64,000 nt of DNA. Origin: RGIG4034 sp045628945 (GTDB lineage Bacteria > Bacillota > Clostridia > Lachnospirales > Lachnospiraceae). The notes below the pieces were generated by a model, which was not told the origin of the DNA, searched no databases, and saw only the letters and a list, made by a program, of their open reading frames with translations. The position numbers and the translations under genes were made by a program. The DNA lies in the NCBI GenBank assembly GCA_045628945.1, contig JAZQQG010000022.1, positions 20,420-84,419 on the forward strand, in the 5' to 3' direction. Positions 32,791 through 41,928 of the stretch are shown piece by piece (position 1 is the first letter of the stretch; each line of letters begins with the position of its first letter).

Positions 32791-33703
32791 TGATACGAGG
32801 GCTTCTTTGCAGGAGCGTCTGACCGCTCGCGTAGAGGTGGTGGAGCAACTGCTTACGGAGTACCTTCCGGAACATGCACCCCATGCGACTACCCTGATGG
32901 AGTCCATGCGCTACAGTGCCCTCGGCGGAGGCAAGCGCTTACGCCCGATTCTGATGCTCGAGACGTATCGCATGTTTGGCGGCAGGGAGGAACAACTGAT
33001 TGCACCGTTTATGGCGGCTATTGAGATGATTCATTCCTATTCGCTGGTACATGACGATCTTCCGGCAATGGACAATGACGAGTATCGAAGAGGCCGTAAG
33101 ACTACCCATACGGTTTATGGGGACGGGATGGCGATATTAGCCGGTGACGGGCTTTTAAATATGGCCTATGAGACGGCACTTCGTGCTTTTGACGGATGCG
33201 AATATGAGTCCATCGGCAATGTGGCGTTGGCACTTAAAATTCTTGCACGCAAGGCAGGCTTCTACGGAATGGTCGGCGGACAGTCGGTGGACGTGGAGTC
33301 GGACAAAAAGAACATCACATTAACGGATGAAGCCCTGGCTTATGTTTATGAAAATAAGACGGCGGCACTTTTAGAGGCCGCATTGATGATCGGAGCGATT
33401 CTTGCGGGAGTAGGGGAAGAAGAGATTCGCCTGATGGAGCATGTCGGTCACGATGTAGGGATCGCATTCCAGATTCAGGATGACATTTTGGACGTGACCT
33501 CGACGTTGGAAGAATTGGGTAAACCCATCGGATCCGATGATAAAAACGGTAAAGTAACGTATGTATCTCTTCACGGGCTTGAGAAGGCCAGGGAAGAGGT
33601 TAGCAGGTTAGATAACGAAGCAGTGTCGATTCTTACGGCGTTAGGACGTGAGGATGCGTTTTTACAGGAGCTGATTCAGAGTCTGACCGGACGAAGGAAG
33701 TGA
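32774..33703 (+). CDS. ispA: Polyprenyl (farnesyl/geranyl) diphosphate synthase
   Basis: Condenses isopentenyl diphosphate onto allylic diphosphates to make C15-type precursors for undecaprenol and quinone-like lipids. It has 309 residues with LGGGKRLRP, the first aspartate-rich motif DDLPAMDND, the middle GKVTYVSLHG and the second aspartate motif QDDILD. The family members beside xseB and dxs are short-chain (C15) synthases; product length cannot be proved from the motif alone. GGAGAGG precedes ATG 32774. It overlaps xseB and lies four bases from dxs, which feeds the same pathway. Confidence 0.93.
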   Translation: MFAIHDDTRASLQERLTARVEVVEQLLTEYLPEHAPHATTLMESMRYSALGGGKRLRPILMLETYRMFGGREEQLIAPFMAAIEMIHSYSLVHDDLPAMDNDEYRRGRKTTHTVYGDGMAILAGDGLLNMAYETALRAFDGCEYESIGNVALALKILARKAGFYGMVGGQSVDVESDKKNITLTDEALAYVYENKTAALLEAALMIGAILAGVGEEEIRLMEHVGHDVGIAFQIQDDILDVTSTLEELGKPIGSDDKNGKVTYVSLHGLEKAREEVSRLDNEAVSILTALGREDAFLQELIQSLTGRRK

Positions 33704-33707
33704 TTTT

Positions 33708-35573
33708 TTGTTAGAACTGATTAATCAACCGAATGATATCAAGAGTGTAATGCCGGAGGATTATGATCTTTTAGCTTCTGAGATTCGCGAGTTTCTGATT
33801 GAGCGTGTTTCGAAGAATGGAGGACATCTGGCTTCGAACTTAGGTGCGGTGGAACTTACCATGGCGCTGCATCTGACCCTGGATCTTCCGAAGGATAAAC
33901 TCATCTGGGATGTCGGACATCAGGCATATACACATAAGCTTTTGACAGGAAGACGCGACGCGTTTGAGAGTCTTCGTAAGGAGGGCGGCCTGAGTGGATT
34001 CCCGAAACGAAGCGAGAGCGACTGTGACTGCTTCAATACGGGACATTCTTCCACCTCCATTTCCGCCGGTTTGGGCTTTGTGAAGGCCAGAGAACTGAGT
34101 AAAGAAGATTATTGTGTGGTATCCGTAATCGGTGACGGCTCCATGACCGGCGGCCTTGCCTATGAGGCATTAAATAATGCCGCACAGCTGGATACAAACT
34201 TTATCATTGTGTTAAATGACAATAACATGTCCATCTCGGAGAACGTGGGTGGAATGTCAAAATATCTGAACAACATCCGTACCGCGGATAAGTATCTGGG
34301 GCTGAAGGAGGGGATATACAATTCCCTTCGTAAGACCAAGCATGGCGATGTAATGGTAGAAACCATTCGACGTGCCAAGAGCAGTGTGAAGCAGTTGGTG
34401 GTGCCCGGCATGTTTTTCGAGGATATGGGAATCACCTACCTCGGACCGATTGACGGTCACAATGTGAAGGCCGTGTGTCGCGCGCTTCGTGAGGCGAAAC
34501 GCTGTAAGAACGCAGTGCTTGTTCATGTCATTACGGAAAAGGGACGCGGATATGAGCCGGCGAGAAGGTATCCGGATCGTTTCCATGGAACCGAGCCCTT
34601 CGATATTGAGACCGGTAAGGTATGTAATCCTGCAAAGAAACTTTCCTATACACAGGTGTTCTCCTCCGCAATCTGCCAGCTTGCCGGAAGGGACGAACGG
34701 ATTGTAGCGATTTCTGCTGCGATGGCAGACGGTACGGGACTCAAGCAATTTGCAAAGCGGTTTCCGGAACGTTTTGTGGATGTCGGAATTGCCGAGGAGC
34801 ATGCGGTAACCTATGCGGCAGCTCTTGCGGCCGACGGGTATCGGCCGGTTGTGGCAATCTATTCTTCCTTTTTACAGAGGGCCTATGATCAGATTCTTCA
34901 TGATGTCTGTATGCAGAATCTGCATGTGGTATTCATGATAGACCGCGCCGGAATTGTGGGAAGCGACGGGGAAACTCATCAGGGTGTTTTTGACTTAAGT
35001 TACCTCGGCAGCGCACCGAACATGACAATTTTAACTCCGAAGAACAAATGGGAGTGTGCAGATATGCTGCGCTATGCGCTGGAGATGGAAGGCCCTGTGG
35101 CAATCCGCTATCCGAGAGGTGAAGCGTTTGACGGACTGGAAGAACTTCGTACCCCTATTGCAAATACAAGAAGCGAAGTGATTCGAACCGGCAGTGAGGT
35201 GGCAATTCTGGCCGCCGGAAGCATGGTGAAAAATGCCTTGGAGGCCTGCGACCTCTTAGAGAAAAAAGGAATCCGTGCGACGTTAATTAATGCAAGATAC
35301 GTCAAACCGATTGATGAGGACTGCATCGATTTGCTTATGGAAGAGCATCGCCTGATTCTTACCCTGGAGGAGAATGTACTTCGGGGCGGCTATGGAGAAG
35401 CAGTACTTAGTTATGTAAACCAAAAGAACCCGAAGTTTTTCCAAGGCGGTCGTGTGATGACGCTTGGCATTCCCGATCGATTTATCGCGCAGGGCAAACG
35501 GGATGATCTTTTGGCAGGACTGGGATTGGATGCAGAAAGTATTGCCGATACGGTAATGAGAGCAATGGAGTAA
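33708..35573 (+). CDS. dxs: 1-deoxy-D-xylulose-5-phosphate synthase
   Basis: First enzyme of the MEP isoprenoid pathway; joins pyruvate and glyceraldehyde 3-phosphate with thiamine diphosphate. It has 621 residues: DVGHQAYTHKLLTGR, the thiamine motif GDGSMTGG with LNDNNMSIS, the central DRAGIVGSDGETHQG and the C-terminal transketolase domain ending in FIAQGKRDDLL. All are intact. The start is TTG 33708, with AAGGAAGTGA upstream overlapping the end of ispA. Together with ispA it forms the isoprenoid part of this gene run; its substrate is made by the glycolytic genes seen at the right end of the window. Confidence 0.96.
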   Translation: MLELINQPNDIKSVMPEDYDLLASEIREFLIERVSKNGGHLASNLGAVELTMALHLTLDLPKDKLIWDVGHQAYTHKLLTGRRDAFESLRKEGGLSGFPKRSESDCDCFNTGHSSTSISAGLGFVKARELSKEDYCVVSVIGDGSMTGGLAYEALNNAAQLDTNFIIVLNDNNMSISENVGGMSKYLNNIRTADKYLGLKEGIYNSLRKTKHGDVMVETIRRAKSSVKQLVVPGMFFEDMGITYLGPIDGHNVKAVCRALREAKRCKNAVLVHVITEKGRGYEPARRYPDRFHGTEPFDIETGKVCNPAKKLSYTQVFSSAICQLAGRDERIVAISAAMADGTGLKQFAKRFPERFVDVGIAEEHAVTYAAALAADGYRPVVAIYSSFLQRAYDQILHDVCMQNLHVVFMIDRAGIVGSDGETHQGVFDLSYLGSAPNMTILTPKNKWECADMLRYALEMEGPVAIRYPRGEAFDGLEELRTPIANTRSEVIRTGSEVAILAAGSMVKNALEACDLLEKKGIRATLINARYVKPIDEDCIDLLMEEHRLILTLEENVLRGGYGEAVLSYVNQKNPKFFQGGRVMTLGIPDRFIAQGKRDDLLAGLGLDAESIADTVMRAME

Positions 35574-35574
35574 T

Positions 35575-36396
35575 ATGGCGAAGGAACGTTTGGATGTACT
35601 GATTGTGAATAAGGGACTCTGCGAGAGCAGAGAGAAGGCCAAGGCGTTAATCATGGCCGGGCTGGTATTCGTGAACGGTCAGCGTGAGGATAAAGCCGGT
35701 TCGACCTTCCCGACGGAAGGAATCTCCATTGAGATTAAGGGCAATACGTTAAAGTATGTCAGCCGCGGCGGGCTCAAACTGGAGAAGGCTATGGCGTCTT
35801 TTCCGATTGACCTTGCGGATTGTGTCTGCATGGACATCGGAGCCAGTACGGGAGGATTTACGGATTGCATGCTGCAAAACGGGGCACGCAAGGTCTACTC
35901 CGTGGATGTCGGTTACGGACAGTTGCATTGGAAACTCCGACAGGATGAACGCGTTGTCTGCATGGAAAAAACGAACTTCCGTTATATGGTGCCGGAGGAC
36001 ATCGAGGAACTTCTGGATTTTGCTTCCTGCGATGTGTCCTTCATCTCCTTAGATAAAATTTTGGCACCTGCTTATGCACTACTTAAGGACGATGCGACCA
36101 TGGTTTGTTTGATCAAGCCGCAGTTCGAAGCCGGTCGTGAAAAGGTCGGTAAGAAGGGTGTCGTTCGTGATCGCAGTGTGCATCTGGAAGTCATCGATAA
36201 GGTAATCGGTGTGGCGACAGAAGTTGGGTTCCGGATTGGCGGATTGTCTTTTTCCCCGATCAAGGGACCGGAAGGCAATATAGAATATTTAATCTATCTG
36301 AAGAAGGGTGTTCCGGAGGATACGGCGAACTGGCACGAGGTGGCAGATGCTATTGTAACCGAGGCACATTCCTCTCTGGATACACAGGCGGAGTAA
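35575..36396 (+). CDS. tlyA: TlyA family rRNA (cytidine-2'-O)-methyltransferase
   Basis: Ribosomal RNA 2'-O-methyltransferase of the TlyA ('hemolysin A') family; the Bacillus homologue is YqxC. It has 273 residues: an N-terminal S4 RNA-binding domain (RLDVLIVNKGLCESREKAKALIMAGLVFVNG) and an FtsJ-like methyltransferase domain with VCMDIGASTGGFTDCML (S-adenosylmethionine site), CDVSFISLDKI and LIKPQFEAGREKVGKKGVVRD. It starts two bases after dxs and touches nadK without a gap. The hemolysin name is historical and should not be read as its role. Confidence 0.92.
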   Translation: MAKERLDVLIVNKGLCESREKAKALIMAGLVFVNGQREDKAGSTFPTEGISIEIKGNTLKYVSRGGLKLEKAMASFPIDLADCVCMDIGASTGGFTDCMLQNGARKVYSVDVGYGQLHWKLRQDERVVCMEKTNFRYMVPEDIEELLDFASCDVSFISLDKILAPAYALLKDDATMVCLIKPQFEAGREKVGKKGVVRDRSVHLEVIDKVIGVATEVGFRIGGLSFSPIKGPEGNIEYLIYLKKGVPEDTANWHEVADAIVTEAHSSLDTQAE

Positions 36397-37251
36397 ATGA
36401 AGCATTTTTATGTGATTTCGAATGAAAGTAAAGACGTTGACCGCAAGGTTTTAGGCAAGGTCGTAGATTACCTGAAGCAGAAGCAGGTGACCTGCACGGT
36501 GCGGGACGCAAGCACTGCCCGCAACGACCGATATACGAATGCCTCCGAGATTCCGGAGGATGTGGATTGTATCCTGGTAATCGGCGGCGACGGAACGATG
36601 CTTGCGGCAGCCCGGGATATGAAGGATCGCAATATTCCGCTTCTTGGCATTAATATGGGAACCCTCGGATATCTTGCCGAGGTGGATTGCAATCACGTGA
36701 CAGAGGCAATTGACCAGTGTCTGCTTGGCAATTTCGTGGTGGAGAACCGCATGATGTTAGCCGGTAAGATTTATCGTGCAGACGGAAGTGTCCTTGAGGA
36801 CGATGCATTGAATGATGTGGTGGTTTCCCGTGCCGGAAGTATCTGCATCGTACAGTATGATATTCAGGTGGATGGTCAGTTGTTAAAAAAGTATGAGGCG
36901 GACGGAATGATTCTTTCGACTCCGACGGGGTCTACCGGATACAGCCTTTCGGCAGGGGGACCGATTGTGGCTCCCAATGCCGCATTAACGGTGTTAACGC
37001 CGATCTGTCCCCATACCTTGAATACAAGAAGCATTGTGTTGGGAGCGGACAGTGAGATTGTGATTTCCATCGGGGAAGGTCGCAAGGCCGGAGCCATGAA
37101 TGTATTGGTATCCTTTGACGGAGGGAACGGGACCGAGCTTCGACCGGGAGATCGTCTGGTGGTGCGAAGGAGTGAGCGTTCCACGGCGATTCTTAAGTTA
37201 AAGGATGTGAGCTTCTTGGAAGTGCTGCAACGTAAAATGAGGGATTATTAG
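36397..37251 (+). CDS. nadK: NAD kinase
   Basis: Makes NADP from NAD using ATP or polyphosphate. It has 284 residues with the signature VIGGDGTMLAAARD, the substrate-binding NDVVVSRAG and the conserved GSTGYSLSAGGPIVAP. The start ATG directly follows the tlyA stop (no gap); GGAG within the tlyA end serves as the ribosome site. Its place between tlyA and argR is a clostridial variation of the Bacillus order yqxC-argR-recN. Confidence 0.95.
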   Translation: MKHFYVISNESKDVDRKVLGKVVDYLKQKQVTCTVRDASTARNDRYTNASEIPEDVDCILVIGGDGTMLAAARDMKDRNIPLLGINMGTLGYLAEVDCNHVTEAIDQCLLGNFVVENRMMLAGKIYRADGSVLEDDALNDVVVSRAGSICIVQYDIQVDGQLLKKYEADGMILSTPTGSTGYSLSAGGPIVAPNAALTVLTPICPHTLNTRSIVLGADSEIVISIGEGRKAGAMNVLVSFDGGNGTELRPGDRLVVRRSERSTAILKLKDVSFLEVLQRKMRDY

Positions 37252-37256
37252 ATAAG

Positions 37257-37706
37257 ATGAAACAGCTTAGACAGCAACGCATTTTAGCATTGATTCGGGA
37301 GCAGGAAGTGGAGACCCAGGAGGAGTTGGCCTCGCTTCTTCAAAAGGCCGGTTTTCAGGTGACGCAGGCGACGGTATCGAGAGATATCAGGGAACTGCAC
37401 CTGACGAAGCTGCCGGCAGGAAACGGACGTCAGAAGTATGTGGCGGTAAGCCATGATGACCGGCATCTGGGGGATAAATTCTTACGGGTTTTGCGGGAAG
37501 GCTTCCTGTCTATGGACCGGGCACAGAATATTCTGGTGGTCAAAACGGTACCCGGAATGGCGATGGCGGTTGCGGCAGCACTGGATGCCATGCATATGTC
37601 GGAGGTAGTCGGTAGCATCGCGGGAGATGATACGATTATGATGGCAATCCGCACGGATAAGGATACACAGACCGTGATGGAGAAGATTGGTGAAGTGGTA
37701 AGGTAA
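37257..37706 (+). CDS. argR: Arginine repressor ArgR
   Basis: Arginine-responsive transcription regulator (AhrC in Bacillus), active as a hexamer. It has 149 residues: an N-terminal winged helix (RQQRILALIREQEVETQEELASLL, QATVSRDIRELHLTK, with the SRD recognition helix) and a C-terminal oligomerisation/arginine-binding domain with VVGSIAGDDTIMMAIR (the Asp-Asp pair that contacts arginine). It lies five bases after nadK. No arginine biosynthesis gene is in the window, so its targets are elsewhere. Confidence 0.95.
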   Translation: MKQLRQQRILALIREQEVETQEELASLLQKAGFQVTQATVSRDIRELHLTKLPAGNGRQKYVAVSHDDRHLGDKFLRVLREGFLSMDRAQNILVVKTVPGMAMAVAAALDAMHMSEVVGSIAGDDTIMMAIRTDKDTQTVMEKIGEVVR

Positions 37707-37754
37707 GAAGTACGAAAGACTCTTGGCAGAGAGGGACCTGTAGAAGGACAGAAT

Positions 37755-39410
37755 ATGTTAGAAAGTCTTTATGTGAAGAACTTGGCATTGATTGAAGAGG
37801 CGGAAGTGAATTTCCGGACCGGCTTCAATGTGCTCACCGGTGAGACCGGTGCCGGTAAATCCATAATTTTAGGTAGTATCAATCTGGCACTTGGCGGCAA
37901 GGCGGATCTGAATATGATTCGTGCCGGTAAGGACAGTGCCCTGATTGAATTGTCTTTTTCCCTTGAGACAAAAGAACAACGGGATGCACTTGCTAAGTTT
38001 GAGATTACACCGGAGGATGACCGGGTTTTCATTCAACGAAAGCTTACGCCGACAAAGAGTACCCTTCGGGTCTGTGGTGAGAGCGTTACACAGAAACAGA
38101 TGACGGAGATTGCGGATACCTTGATTGATATTCACGGACAGTACGATGCACAGTTTCTTCGCAATAAGAACTGTCATATGGAAATCCTGGATGGTTTCTT
38201 AGGAGAGGAGATTCGCTCCGTACAGGAAGAACTTGCACAGAACTATCGGGACTATCGGGTCGCGAAGGAAACCTTACAGAATGCGACGATGGACGAAAGC
38301 ACCAGACGCCGTGAGGCAGACCTGATTGAATACGAATACAACGAGATTGAGGCCTCGCAGTTAACGGTGGGCGAGGATCGAATGCTCGAAGAACAATACA
38401 ATCGAATGAAGAATTCCAAACGGCTGGTGGCAGCCGTGGGCCGGGCAAGCAGTCTTTTATCCTATGATGAGAACGGAGCCGCCTACCTGACTGACCACGC
38501 CCTTCGGGAGTGTCGTGGGATTCTGGGAACGGATCCGGAGGCAGACGCCCTTGCCGAAAAACTTACGGATATTGATTCTCTTTTATCGGAGCTTACCCGT
38601 GAGATGGCGAATTATATGGATTCGATGGAATTCTCCGAAGAAGAATACAATGAAGTGGAATCGCGATTGGATCTGATCAATCGCCTAAAAGATAAATACG
38701 GCAATACCATCGAGAAGATTCTGGAGGCCGGAGAGAACCGGCGGAAACGTCTGGAGGAACTGTCGGATTACGATCTGTATCGGGAACGTCTGAACAGGGA
38801 ATATGAGAAGCATCTCGCTAAGGTGGAAACGCTCAGTAACCGCTTGTCGAAACTTCGACATGAGGGGGCTCCGAGATTGCTTACGGCTCTGAAAAAATCG
38901 TTGGAAGAGATGAATTTCTTAGCCATCGACCTGGATCTGGTTTTCACCGAAAAAGAGTATACGGCGAAGGGCAATGAGGATGCAGAGTTTCTCTTATCCT
39001 TAAATCCCGGTCAGCCTCTGCGACCGCTCTCCATGGTGGCAAGCGGTGGTGAGCTGAGTCGAATCATGCTGGGATTGAAATCCGTTCTGATGAATGAGGA
39101 TCTTGGGAAGACCTTCATTTTTGATGAGATTGATGCCGGTATCAGCGGAAGGACGGCATGGACCGTGGCGGAAAAACTGCATGAGCTGGCGACGGGGCAT
39201 CAGATCATCTGCATTACCCATCTGGCGCAGATTGCAGGGCGTGCCGATACGCATTTTGAAATCGAAAAAACGGTGGCGGACGGTGCTACGGTAACGCAGA
39301 TTCGAGAACTTACGGAGGACGAAAGCGTCTGCGAAATTGCAAGACTTCTGGGCTCCGATGTCATTACGGAGAGCGCATTAAACAGTGCAAGAGAATTAAA
39401 ATATCGATAG
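37755..39410 (+). CDS. recN: DNA repair protein RecN
   Basis: SMC-like ATPase recruited to double-strand breaks. It has 551 residues: an N-terminal Walker A GETGAGKS near residue 30, an inner coiled coil (LAQNYRDYRVAKETLQNA to LRHEGAPRLL), and the C-terminal signature ASGGELSRIMLGLKSVL with Walker B FIFDEIDAGISG. Complete. AAGGA lies before ATG 37755. The argR-recN order is conserved in Bacillus. No LexA-like box is visible ahead of it. Confidence 0.95.
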   Translation: MLESLYVKNLALIEEAEVNFRTGFNVLTGETGAGKSIILGSINLALGGKADLNMIRAGKDSALIELSFSLETKEQRDALAKFEITPEDDRVFIQRKLTPTKSTLRVCGESVTQKQMTEIADTLIDIHGQYDAQFLRNKNCHMEILDGFLGEEIRSVQEELAQNYRDYRVAKETLQNATMDESTRRREADLIEYEYNEIEASQLTVGEDRMLEEQYNRMKNSKRLVAAVGRASSLLSYDENGAAYLTDHALRECRGILGTDPEADALAEKLTDIDSLLSELTREMANYMDSMEFSEEEYNEVESRLDLINRLKDKYGNTIEKILEAGENRRKRLEELSDYDLYRERLNREYEKHLAKVETLSNRLSKLRHEGAPRLLTALKKSLEEMNFLAIDLDLVFTEKEYTAKGNEDAEFLLSLNPGQPLRPLSMVASGGELSRIMLGLKSVLMNEDLGKTFIFDEIDAGISGRTAWTVAEKLHELATGHQIICITHLAQIAGRADTHFEIEKTVADGATVTQIRELTEDESVCEIARLLGSDVITESALNSARELKYR

Positions 39411-39426
39411 ATTGTAGGAGGATATT

Positions 39427-40872
39427 ATGAAAAAGATTTTGTTTGCGGCATCCGAGGGTGTGCCTTTTATCAAGACCGGTGGTCTTGCCGATGTTGTCGG
39501 CTCTCTGCCGAAGTGCATTGATAAGAAGTACTTTGATGTCAGAGTCATTCTGCCGAAGTATACCTGCATGAAGCAGGAGTGGAAGGACAAGCTTCAGTAC
39601 AAGTTTAACTTCTATATGGATTTTCATTGGAGAAGTGAATACGTTGGCGTTTTCGAGGCGGTTATTGACGGAATCACGTATTACTTTATCGACAATGAGT
39701 CGATGTTCGGCGGCCCGAAGCCTTACAGTGACAATGTAATGGACGAAATCTATAAGTATGCTTATTTCTCTAAGGCGGTATTGTCGGCACTTCCGTTGAT
39801 CGGATTCCAGCCCGATGTCATCCACTGCCATGACTGGCAGACCGGTCTGATTCCCGTATATATGAAGGAGCGTTTCCGCGGAAATGAGTTCTTCTGGAAT
39901 ATGAAATCCGTTATGACCATTCATAACTTAAAATTCCAGGGAAAGTGGGATGTGAAGTCTGTGAAGGACATCACCGGCTTATCGGATTACTATTTTACTC
40001 CGGACAAGTTAGAGGCCTACAAGGATGCAAACCTCTTAAAGGGCGGTCTTGTATTTGCAGATGCAATCACGACCGTATCCGATACCTATGCCAAGGAAAT
40101 CATGACCGACTTCTACGGGGAGGGCTTAAACGGCTTGTTGGCGGCTCGCCAGAACGATCTTCGCGGTATTGTAAACGGTATCGATTACGAGGATTTTGAC
40201 CCTGCACACAATAAGAATATTCCTTACCCTTATGATGCCATCACCTTCCGTAAGGAGAAGGTAAAGAACAAGAAGGCACTCCAGAAGGAGCTTGGTCTGG
40301 AGGAGAATGAAAAGACCATGATGATTGGTATTGTATCCCGTCTGACCGACCAGAAGGGCTTTGACCTGATTGCCTATATGATGGATGAGCTCTGCCAGGA
40401 TAATGTTCAGATCGTTGTACTGGGTACCGGTGAAGAGAAGTACGAGAATATGTTCCGCCATTTTGCCTGGAAGTATCAGGGCAAGGTATCTGCAAACATT
40501 TACTATAACGAGGCGTTGTCCCATAAGATTTATGCAGGCTGTGATGCATTCTTAATGCCCTCGTTGTTCGAGCCCTGCGGCTTGAGCCAGTTGATGGCAC
40601 TTCGTTACGGTACCGTGCCCATCGTGCGTGAGACCGGAGGACTCAAAGATACCGTAGAGCCTTACAATGAGTATGAGAGTAAGGGTACCGGATTCTCCTT
40701 TACGAACTACAATGCTCATGAGATGTTACGTACCATTCGCTATGCGGAGCAGGTTTACTATGATCGCAAGCGTGAGTGGAACAAGATTATCGATCGTGGT
40801 ATGGCAGCCGATTTCTCCTGGGAGAAGTCCGCACTGAAGTATCAGGAGATGTACGACTGGCTGATTGGCTAA
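39427..40872 (+). CDS. glgA: Glycogen synthase (ADP-glucose type)
   Basis: GT5 glucosyltransferase that extends glycogen from ADP-glucose. It has 481 residues: the N-terminal KTGGLADVVGSLPK (the KxGGL donor site), HCHDWQTGLIPVYMKE, TIHNLKFQG, and the C-terminal half with GIVSRLTDQKGFDL and PSLFEPCGLSQLMALRYGTVPIVRETGGL. All active-site positions look intact. TAGGAGG stands just before ATG 39427, 16 bases after recN. No glgC, glgD, glgB or glgP is adjacent, so it is an orphan glycogen gene in a repair/regulation neighbourhood. Confidence 0.95.
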   Translation: MKKILFAASEGVPFIKTGGLADVVGSLPKCIDKKYFDVRVILPKYTCMKQEWKDKLQYKFNFYMDFHWRSEYVGVFEAVIDGITYYFIDNESMFGGPKPYSDNVMDEIYKYAYFSKAVLSALPLIGFQPDVIHCHDWQTGLIPVYMKERFRGNEFFWNMKSVMTIHNLKFQGKWDVKSVKDITGLSDYYFTPDKLEAYKDANLLKGGLVFADAITTVSDTYAKEIMTDFYGEGLNGLLAARQNDLRGIVNGIDYEDFDPAHNKNIPYPYDAITFRKEKVKNKKALQKELGLEENEKTMMIGIVSRLTDQKGFDLIAYMMDELCQDNVQIVVLGTGEEKYENMFRHFAWKYQGKVSANIYYNEALSHKIYAGCDAFLMPSLFEPCGLSQLMALRYGTVPIVRETGGLKDTVEPYNEYESKGTGFSFTNYNAHEMLRTIRYAEQVYYDRKREWNKIIDRGMAADFSWEKSALKYQEMYDWLIG

Positions 40873-40896
40873 TACATCATTGGATTGGTGAAGCAA

Positions 40897-41787
40897 ATGA
40901 ATGTAAATTATGACTATTACCGCATTTTCTATTACGTGGCAAAGTGTGGAAGCTTTACCGGTGCGGCCAAATTAATTAAGAGCAGTCAACCGAATATTAC
41001 CAGAGCAATGAATAACCTTGAGGCGCAGATCGGAGTTACCCTCTTGATTCGTTCCAAAAAAGGAATTCGACTTACCCCTGCCGGAATGAAACTGTACGAG
41101 CGCGTGGGTGCGGCAATGCAGCAGGTATTCCTGGCGGAAAAGGAACTGGAAAATTCGCAGGATCCGGATTATGGTGTGATTACCATCGGAATCAGCGATA
41201 TTGCACTCTATGAGGTTCTGTATCCGATTATCAGGGAATTTCACAAGAAATATCCCAAGATAGAGCTTCATTTGATGAATGAATCGTCGCAGGTTGCCAT
41301 GACGAATCTCAAAGAGGGACTCATGGATTTTGCCCTTGTTTCGGGACCGATTCATGAATATGACGAGTTTCATATTTGTCCTCTGAAGTATATAACCGAA
41401 ATTCCAGTCTGCGCCGAGGAATTTGACGGACCGATCGAAGAGATTCACAGTCTGAAGGAACTGGCGCAATTCCCGCTTGTGATGCTTGATAAGGGCACTG
41501 CATCCAGAGATTTCTATGAGGCATTTTTTGCGGAGTACGGAGCAAAACTGAATCCGAACGTGGTGGTATCCAATATGAACCAACTGCTTATGATGGTGAG
41601 AGCCGGATTGGGAATCGGCTTTGTGTCGGATTTGATTCCGAAGCTGGATTCCTCGTATCGCCGGATTCCGATTACGGAACCGGTACCGCCGAGAGACTTG
41701 TATCTTGTCTATGATACGAAACGCGCATTAAACGGTGCGGCAAATGCCTTGATACGCTGCATTCTGGAGGCGTGTGACAAGTTGTAG
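40897..41787 (+). CDS. LysR-family transcriptional regulator
   Basis: A 296-residue LysR-type regulator. The N-terminal winged helix reads YDYYRIFYYVAKCGSFTGAAKLIKSSQPNITRAMNNLEAQIG, and the periplasmic-binding-like effector domain follows from about residue 90 (VITIGISDIALYEVLYP). The preferred start is ATG 40897, which fits the usual MNxNYDYY opening; TTG 40885 and GTG 40888 in the same frame are alternatives. It starts 24 bases after glgA on the same strand, unlike the usual divergent layout, so its targets are not obvious. It ends in a strong terminator. Confidence 0.92.
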   Translation: MNVNYDYYRIFYYVAKCGSFTGAAKLIKSSQPNITRAMNNLEAQIGVTLLIRSKKGIRLTPAGMKLYERVGAAMQQVFLAEKELENSQDPDYGVITIGISDIALYEVLYPIIREFHKKYPKIELHLMNESSQVAMTNLKEGLMDFALVSGPIHEYDEFHICPLKYITEIPVCAEEFDGPIEEIHSLKELAQFPLVMLDKGTASRDFYEAFFAEYGAKLNPNVVVSNMNQLLMMVRAGLGIGFVSDLIPKLDSSYRRIPITEPVPPRDLYLVYDTKRALNGAANALIRCILEACDKL

Positions 41788-41819
41788 TAACAGACAATTT
41801 GATATAACAATATGAGATA

Positions 41820-41860
41820 AAGGATATAACAAGTATATATTTTTGTTATATCCTTTTTTG
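41820..41860 (+). terminator. Intrinsic terminator after the LysR gene
   Basis: AGGATATAAC and GTTATATCCT form a perfect 10-bp stem around a 14-base loop, followed by a run of T residues. Confidence 0.85.
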
Positions 41861-41892
41861 CGTTAAAATAATAGGTGGGGTTGTAAGTAGGT

Positions 41893-41910
41893 CTTGTCGG
41901 AAATGACAAG
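41893..41910 (+). promoter_or_regulatory. Small hairpin just before the chemoreceptor ribosome site
   Basis: CTTGTC pairs with GACAAG around GGAAAT, ending four bases before the ribosome binding site AAGGAGG. It may influence translation start, but the stem is short. Confidence 0.3.
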
Positions 41911-41928
41911 TTAAAGGAGGCTGATTTT

